Source: Glandiceps talaboti
Lineage: Eukaryota > Hemichordata > Enteropneusta > Spengelidae
DNA: 64,000 bases
NCBI RefSeq assembly: GCF_964340395.1
Contig: NC_135550.1
Coordinates: 20,356,676-20,420,675 of the forward strand
Direction: 5' to 3'
Shown here: piece by piece, positions 51,801 through 61,400 of the stretch
Layout of the letters: every line of letters begins with the position of its first letter
Numbering within the stretch: the stretch's first letter is position 1
Notes under the pieces: model-generated
Databases searched by the model: none
What the model saw: the letters and a program-made list of their open reading frames with translations, nothing else
What the model was told of the DNA's origin: nothing
Position numbers and translations under genes: made by a program

Positions 51801-54800
51801 TATGAATATTGAAGGTAATAAGTTGTAGTATTAATGATTGTGTATGAATATTGAAGGTAATAAGTTGTAGTATTAATCACTGTGTACGAATATTGAAGGT
51901 AATAAGTTGTAGTATTAATCACTGTGTACGAATATTGAGGGTAATAAGTTGTAGTATTAATCACTGTGTATGAATATTGAAGGTAATAAGTTGTAGTATT
52001 AATGATTGTGTATGAATATTGAAGGTAATAAGTTGTAGTATTAATGATTGTGTATGAATATTGAGGGTAATAAGTTGTAGTATTAATCACTGTGTATGAA
52101 TATTGAAGGTAATAAGTTGTAGTATTAATGATTGTGTATGAATATTGAAGGTAATAAGTTGTAGTATTAATCACTGTGTACGAATATTGAAGGTAATAAG
52201 TTGTAGTATTAATGATTGTGTATGAATATTGAAGGTAATAAGTTGTAGTATTAATCACTGTGTACGAATATTGAAGGTAATAAGTTGTAGTATTAATCAC
52301 TGTGTATGAATATTGAAGGTAATAAGTTGTAGTATTAATCACTGTGTACGAATATTGAAGGTAATAAGTTGTAGTATTAATGATTGTGTACGAATATTGA
52401 AGGTAATAAGTTGTAGTATTAATGATTGTGTGGGAATATTGAAGGTAATAAGTTGTAGTATTAATCACTGTGTACGAATATTGAAGGTAATAAGTTGTAG
52501 TATTAATCACTGTGTATGAATATTGAAGGTAATAAGTTGTAGTATTAATCACTGTGTATGAATATTGAAGGTAATAAGTTGTAGTATTAATCACTGTGTA
52601 TGAATATTGAAGGTAATAAGTTGTAGTATTAATGATTGTGTATGAATATTGAAGGTAATAAGTTGTAGTATTAATCACTGTGTATGAATATTGAAGGTAA
52701 TAAGTTGTAGTATTAATCACTGTGTATGAATATTGAAGGTAATAAGTTGTAGTATTAATCACTGTGTATGAATATTGAAGGTAATAAGTTGTAGTATTAA
52801 TGATTGTGTACAAATATTGAAGGTAATAAGTTGTAGTATTAATCACTGTGTATGAATATTGAAGGTAATAAGTTGTAGTATTAATCACTGTGTATGAATA
52901 TTGAGGGTAATAAGCTGTAGTATTAATGATTGTGTATGAATATTGAAGGTAATAAGTTGTAGTATTAATGATTGTGTACGAATATTGAAGGTAATAAGTT
53001 GTAGTATTAATCACTGTGTATGAATATTGAGGGTAATAAGTTGTAGTATTAAAATCACTGCGAGAGAATATTGAGGGTAATAAGTTATAGTATAACCCAC
53101 TGTATGAATATTGAGGGTAATAAGTTGTAGTAAATTTTAATCAACTTTTCAGAATCTCAGTTGTAAATACAGAACCTTTTATCATTGAAGGCGAGAAAGA
53201 ATTATCAAAATTTGGTTAAAAGTGTGAAAGCGAAGTTCAGCAATTGCATTGACGCCAGACCCCCTTCCACCTAAATGAACAAAGGTCATTTATTGAGCTT
53301 GTGTGACACCGTGCGATAGTCCCTGAAGGATGGTATAAACCACTGTGTGAGTACGTGAAGTACGTTAAGTATTTGAAGGTCAGAGCTGATCACTTTTACC
53401 TACCTCACTCTCCATATATTGGGCAATATCAGAGACAGGTGTTTCAGATTCCTCTATCGATACAAGGTCATAACTTACAATGATACTTCCTTCCTTAACC
53501 TACAAAACAGGAATATTAGGAAACCTTTAGAATTAGCTACACAAATAGTATGAATTACAATGGTTATACATACACAATGCATAGTAAACATAGTGAAGAA
53601 CATTGAATGTTGGAAAACAATCCAAATCTGAGTGACGAGGTGGTATGATTGACAGGCTATATAGCTTTTACTTTCACTGTAATTTGATGCTTTCATCTCT
53701 GTTGATCTTGTGATTGTCACGTCTAATATTGATAGCCTCCCTGATCATTCAAGGAAAGTTCTGGAGGGCCGTGTCAAAGGTAAAAAGCCAAGTCCCTAGT
53801 CGATATTTCATTTTTCAGTGAATGAACTTTCTTTCTGTTCCCTTTAATTTTACACAGTAACATAGTTTCAGTCATGTATGCTATTTATTTATTTATTCTT
53901 TCATTCATTCATTCATATTTATTTTTTATTATGTTGCTTGATCCAAAGACCCTTTGTATATAATAGTGTCATCAGCATTTCTCTTTTTATAGATGTACTT
54001 TAATCTCATAATTGTTATTTTTATTGTTGTGTATCTTGTATCCAATCTTGTCCTACATATATGTCAGGTGCATGGACTTTGATTACTTCCTAGGGAACTA
54101 TTTCCACAGTCCTCATCACAATCTTTTCCCTTTGTTTTTGTTTGTTCACTTTCTGGTGAAATAAAGATCAATCAATTGCCGAGAGTTTCATCTTTGATGT
54201 TGATATATGGTGGAAATGCAAAATAAACCACAAACTAGTCACTAATAATCGATGTTGTCAAATTGCTAAATTAGTATACAGTACTATGTACATGTAATAA
54301 CTGATGATTGCCTACCTCCATATTTTGGATCATTTTAGCATCAGCAAGATCAAATTCTTCAACCAGGTGATTAGTAAGTATCCTGTTGAATAAACAGAGG
54401 AGCAGTGAGTACGTTATGAAATAAATAATATGGCCGTCATTCGGCCATATTTGATTCAGTTGTAAAACAAAGTGATGTGCATATGTGCAGCATGTTACCT
54501 TTGTGCCAGGTTTGGTTGAAATCAGTTGGTGAATGCTAAAGATATGTGGGTGAATACTGTGTACGCATGCAGGGATAGATAGCAAGTCAAACAAACACAA
54601 TTGGCCATGTCAAATAAACATGTGATAAATGAATACGAGTACTTACATTTTGAAGTTTGCCACCTGGTCTTTGATCAAAGAGAAATCTCCGTGAATTGTA
54701 AAACTGATTGATACACTCCTGTAACAAATGAAACGTTTTTGTACAATGAAAGTATTCCGATGTCAAATGATTATTATTCTAAATATCCTAGGTAAGAATG

Positions 54801-54894
54801 TATAAAACACCAACCTTTCACGTGATTGACCTTACAAGTACACGACAGAAAGCATTCTTCTGATATAACATTTGTACTGCAATGATCAGTGGTC

Positions 54895-54955
<61 letters not shown>

Positions 54956-55385
54956 AGGGATGATTGCACACTGTCACAAGCTCAATAAGTGAACTTCATT
55001 TGTTTAGGTGGAAGGGGGTCTGGTGTCAATGCGATTGCTGAACTTCATTTTCACACTTTTAACCAAATTTCAGTGAACACTTCCACACCTTCAATGATAA
55101 CAGGTTCTGTATTTACTAGTGAGAAGTTGAGGAATTGATTAAAATTCACTTCAAATGTGATATACAGTGTTGGGTTATTTGAATTTGTCATGTTTTTACA
55201 TTGCATCAATCGTAATGGTGTGACTGCTACAATTTTCATCATGGATTATATCCTATATAAACATGTTGTTGTCACACTTGTGAATGTTCACGGGTAGGGG
55301 TTGTCCTAAACAAACAAAGTTCACTTATTGAGCTTGTGCAACATTGTGCGATCATCTCTTACAACATTTCACATGATCACTGGTT

Positions 55386-55447
<62 letters not shown>

Positions 55448-58400
55448 TGTACTGCAATGTTCAATGGTTGCCACACAGACACACGCACGCACAAATAGAT
55501 GCACACACACATGCACACGCACAGATAGAAACTTAAAACATTTTGTACTGCAATGATCACTGGTTGACAACTTACTGTATAGGAACTGCATCTGTAAGGA
55601 AAAAAATAAAAAATAATCAATATTGACTACTCGGAAATTAAACGTTTGCTTGCATATGTAGGCACTACAAGTTTAACAAACATTTCCTTATTTGTGTATT
55701 AGGGGTTGAAATGTGTTTTTCTCAATTTCGTTCCGGTATCATCCTCTTATTTGAGATGTTCTCCCTTTTACTGTAAATTTCCCAAATATAAGTGGTATAC
55801 CAACAACTTTGCATTTGTCCTACACTAGTCTGGATACAAATCATTGATATCTAAGACACAGAACTTTACCAGTAAGAACGGACAATCTTACTACAAAACA
55901 CTAAAGTCATTTGAGTATAAATTAGGCAACACAATGTTTTTTTTACATCTCAGACAATGTTAGGAATTACACAAACACAATATAAAGGCAGATAGTGCAC
56001 TCACACATGAATGTTACATTTTATCTAACTGTTGAATCCTCCACTGTTTCATCCAATGGTGATGTTGAATTGTAATCACGAGATAAGGCCTCAAAAAATT
56101 GTGTGGTTTCAGTTACCCGAACCCACCTAGATTTTCACTGCCGACCCTAAACTTTTTTATGTAATCAATAAAAAAATTAATAAAATCGCGAAAAGAGTGT
56201 AGTCTCGTGAGAAATAGTGATATTTAATTATGTTTGGGATGCCATCACTGTCAGACTTGATTGTGTCATGCCAGCAGAACTGCCCTATTATGGTGCGGGC
56301 ATCGGACGTAAGGACATACATTTGCGCAACACTGGTATTGGGGTGCGGAAACTGACATCAATTTAAAAAGACAATATAAAACATTACTGTTCTTCCAATC
56401 TGTAATGGCGGTACATCTGATGGGAAGAAACCAATAACACAGAGACCATATGGAAAACAATGGAAAACATAACTATCTGAACTAGACACTCACATATGAA
56501 CAAAAAATATTTAAAAAAAAAAAAATCTACCTACCCCATCTATTCTAAAATGGAGTGTAACTGGAACCACACAATTTTTTTTTTTGCCTAAAATGGATTA
56601 TTTTGTATGCATGCGTGCCACCAGTGCCTGTACTTTGTCGTACGTCATTTTAAACTAAAAATGTTGTGTGAGACGTAAAAAACATTGTGCTGCCTAATTG
56701 AAACTATACAGTCACTCTGGTTTGGTAGTATGTAAATTTGAAACCAGGCATCACCGCTTACCACATTCAAGTTCATCTCTTGTGTCTGTTCCCTCTATTT
56801 TTTTTCCCGATTCATCCACACACCAACAGAATCCTGTGCTGGGATGGCACTGCTTTGGTTCATATTTACCATCATCAGAACACTCAGGAACATCGGCACC
56901 AATCAAACCAACAGGGGCACAATGATTCTCTAGCTGACACTTACTGGCCGCTATCATTAACAAAAAATAGAGGTACAAACATACAAGTATTATTTTAATA
57001 AGTAATAGAACGTTATTCTTAAATAATAATTGTCAAACAAATTTTATAGCAATACATCAATCAATCATTCAGAAAATTTATAGAGCGCCTGTATCCAATA
57101 CGAAGTAGAATTCAGAGGAGCTGTACAGTTAAATATTGAAAACTTTCACGAATAAGTACATTTTAAGGTTCTTCCTGAAGACATTGACTGTGGGTGTCTG
57201 TCGAAGCTGCAGTGGCAATTTGTTCCAAAGACGTGGTACGGCACATGAGAAAGCACGGCCACCAAAGGAATTATTAAAGTCTGTATTATTATTAAATTGG
57301 GTTCAAACAGTAAGCATTTGTCGGATGACTGAAGTGTGCAGAGATTAGGCTTCTAACGGATAGTGTCTGATAAGTAAGGCGGTGACAGACCATGCAATAT
57401 TTTATAGGTGGTCAGGAGAACTTTGAAATCAACTCTGTACTGACTGTACTGGCAACCAGTGCAGTTCCTTTAGTATTCAATGGTGTAATGTGTTGATGTT
57501 TCTTTACCCGTGTGATGATCCTGCCAACTGTGTTCTGTACATGTTTTTGTACATCAAGCTGTACTCACAACTGTGAATGTATACATTTTGACTCTAAACT
57601 AATATTTTAGCTAATTTACTTCAAATATCGTTTGTTCCAAAATGAATCAGTATAAAACTGGAATCACTTTAACTGGTAAATTGTGAATAATTAGAGGTAA
57701 TAAATTTAATTTAAAAAATAAATACATTATAATATTTTTAAAAAGTGATATGGTATACTGTTGTCAAGGTGTTTTCTCTGTAATGCCAAATCAAAATGGC
57801 GCCAAAATGTGAAAAATTGTCTTTCAGCTAAAAATATTCAATACAAAAAATAATTACATTCACAGTATTTCAAATTGATGTACATGATAAATATAAATAA
57901 AAAACAGGTGTGCTTAATTAATGTACACCTTGTTGAGGTGCTTTGTTATTGCATGGCAAGATTACAAAAATCTCCCCACGTGTATATACACAGTTTAAAA
58001 AAACTTACGTTTGCGACAGTTGACTTCATTTCCCTGACGATCGTAAAACTTTGCTTTACATTCACCACAGATATCCATTTTACATGTTGCACAACGATTC
58101 CATTTACATGTTTGCTGGGCACATAAATCTTGTGTGCATATTTGGGCAGGTTGATCACTTGAACACAACTGTGCAGCTGCAATGTGAATTACCAAAGTTA
58201 AAGTATGCATACTGAATAAGTGTTACCCATAAAACATCCTGTAATAATGTTGCTACAATATCATTCAACATTAATGCTACATTATCAGTTGATTAGTGCT
58301 ACATTTAAAGATCCAAAATTTGATAAATAACTAGATTTGCTGACGCCTATGCATTACATTCAGTGACATATTAAATTCCAATTATCTTTGATACATTAAA

Positions 58401-61400
58401 TAAACTGATATTTTTTCAGTTATCTTTAGATACATTACAAAATTGCAATGTATATGGTTGTTTTATTTATATTATACCAGTGTATCCTCCTGACTTTAAT
58501 TCTCATTCCTATGAAGTCATCCAGACTATTAGAAGTGTACCTATGAAATTGAAAGCATCAATATCACATACCAGCACATACTTTTCATTTTCTTTTAACC
58601 TATAAACTCACCCATCATTTTAAGATGTTGCCATGAGAACCATAAAATTATGTTATAAAGGGTCATCCTTATGACCACCAAGTCCATTGTTATTAATTAA
58701 TTGTGAGATTTGGTATTTGATTTGGATAAGATGACTGCCATGATTACCATTCTGTGTTACTCTACGATGAGCATCTGGTGAGTCGCTATTCATCTCACCA
58801 CACTGAACACAAAATTACTAATTGCTACTTCAAGCCCTACTAAATTTAAGTGGCCATATGAATGATGATTGGATATTTATTTTGGATTTTTAATTTTTAA
58901 AACTATTTTATCATGGCTTCCTACTTGAAAAACCAATGTGCAACAACGTATTATGCCAAGTCCTTGTTTCTAACTCAATAAATTTGAAAAGGTTTCTTCT
59001 TGTACGTACAATAGCAAACATTTTACACATTTTTTGGCTTTTTGCAATGTACTGAGTTACAAACAAAGACTTCTTTCACATTATTTTTTCAAGTAGGAAA
59101 CTATGATAAAATAGTCTTATAAATTAAAAATCCAAAATAAATAGTTACCCAATCCTCATCCATATGGCCACTTTAACAAAACCATAGATGTTGGCAATCA
59201 GAAATCAGTACAATGACATCAAATGGCTTACTGAACATACACCAAATAAACTCTTACCTTCTTTATCGCACTCCACATTTCCATCCAGATCATAACATGT
59301 CTTCCAAGTTTCTGCACAATTATTGCATGGATCAATCACACAAAAGGCATCGGGATTACCGGGACAAAGTGTACGTGAACACGATACATCCAAACATAAT
59401 TTTAATGGTGTGCCATCAGGACATGTAACTGCAGTTGAAAATAATACATTCTTAGCATATATTTCATTGCAACAATCTTTTTTTTGCTAAAATGTGACAT
59501 ACAGCTCATTTCAAGTTACCATTCATCAGCTCTGTAGACACCAATAAGAGACAACACTTTAAGATAGCAAGATTGAATGAATAGTCTCTTTGCACCATTT
59601 TGTCTAAATTAAATGAACGAAAGTACCACCATGCAGACATCAAATGCAGACATCAAAATGTTGGTGCCTTCACGTCTGTGTCTACTTACAGTACATTTTA
59701 AATAGTTTATTTCATAACACATATAAACAAAATGTTGCAATCTTGCTATATTTAATAACTATGCAAATCTATAATGTGATTTTCCTCCTGAGAGCACACA
59801 ATTATTACCCTGGGCACAGATCAATGGCAGCACAGCAGCCCTTTATACTTCCTCAACTCCCTTGGGAGTATACAATCCATTGTAGCCTCTATAAGCGCAT
59901 AGGATTAAAGCATTCACATTGCAACCTCTATCCTACCACGTCCCCAGTGATACAGCTGGGTTGACCAAGGCACAATCATGGTTCAAATCTTGCTCAAGGA
60001 CTTTAGCCATTCGGAAACAAACGGCAGCTCGAACCTGCAACCTGCAGATTCCAAGCCGGCCATGCTAACCATTCGCCCATCATGACAGACTCCAACATGT
60101 AATAGATTAGAATATGCAGTTTCTTATTTGTTTCTGCGTGACTGTATCAAACAGAGTGGGTGAATGGTACATTGAAACTGGTTGTATTCAAATGAAGCCA
60201 AAAGTAGTGATGGACAACATTACTAATGTTCACTTGTATATAACCTCTTTTTGTTCTGACAGTACCACCACACACACAATGATCAACAAGTTCATGTACA
60301 TGTATGGTGGGTGGTTAATAATATATGTCAAAGAATGTTGTGTACTGTGAATCTGGTGAGTATGTCTTTGAGTAAATAAGCAACGACTGAACACACACAG
60401 GGAAAACAGATTCATTTTACTGCAATTGTACATGGGATTTAACACATGCTTACTGGACATTTGGTAAGAGTGGTAAATGGAAACTTCTTTTGTCAAATCG
60501 ACTACAATTGCAGTTTGTAACATTTGCCTATCTATTCAGAAGATAAAATCAATGACTATATATTTTCCATTAAAGAGCTATGTTTCAACCCCAGGTCTTC
60601 ACATTAGTATTATCTTAGCAAGGATTACACACGACCATTATGTTGTTCGGGACCAACTGTTTCTATAACTATACCAGACACCTTTTTTGTTTTACACCTA
60701 GATTTTAATCCTAATCTAAGCTGGGCCTCTACAGGTGTATACATACCTGTTTGACCACCATCATCGTCGTCGTCGTTATCCACTTTACCACCTTCATCAC
60801 ATTTTAAGGCATTAGAGGCTGGTCTGGTTGACATGGTAGAAACCTTAGCTTTACCGTCACTACTAACACACCAACATACGCCAGTATTGCCATGACACTG
60901 CTTCCATGCAAATGCACCGTCATCACTACATCTTGGGACAAATGGACCAAATAATGGTGGCAAATCTGTGAACGACAACATTGTCATAGTCAAACATTTT
61001 GATACTATAGTATACCATGTCCATTTCATATATTACACATTTTTCAAATCTTTATCCTTTTTTTGTTTAGTTTTTTTGTATATATTATGTATTATGGGTT
61101 GACGGTCTCTAAACATGAAATAAACTAAGTTAATAAAATCTATTACACATTTTTCAAATCTTTATCCTTTTTTTGTTTAGTTTTTTTGTATATATTATGT
61201 ATTATGGGTTGACGGTCTCTAAACATGAAATAAACTAAGTTAATAAAATCTATGAACTATTTCCTTTACACACGTCATGATTTATACGTACTTGTGGTGG
61301 AGTCATTTCCATCATCACTTCTTCGTCGTCTTGTTGGTCCGAAACCAAAAATGCTTCCCACTAAATCTCCAAGACGCTCTTGTAAGGTTTGCAGGCCATC

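Noticed and set aside
50657-53014. 785-codon open frame on the minus strand (Thr/Tyr/Asn repeat protein)
   Set aside because: It is the 42-bp intronic satellite read in its one stop-free frame. The period is divisible by three, and it lies between two well-supported exons of another gene on the same strand.
57136-57348. 70-codon frame as a small gene
   Set aside because: It lies within an interspersed repeat with a relative at 22.2-22.6 kb, has no splice or start context and is intronic.
59990-60085. Possible tRNA gene on the minus strand
   Set aside because: Box A and box B are good, but there is no matching acceptor stem and a SINE body follows, so a tRNA-derived SINE fits better.
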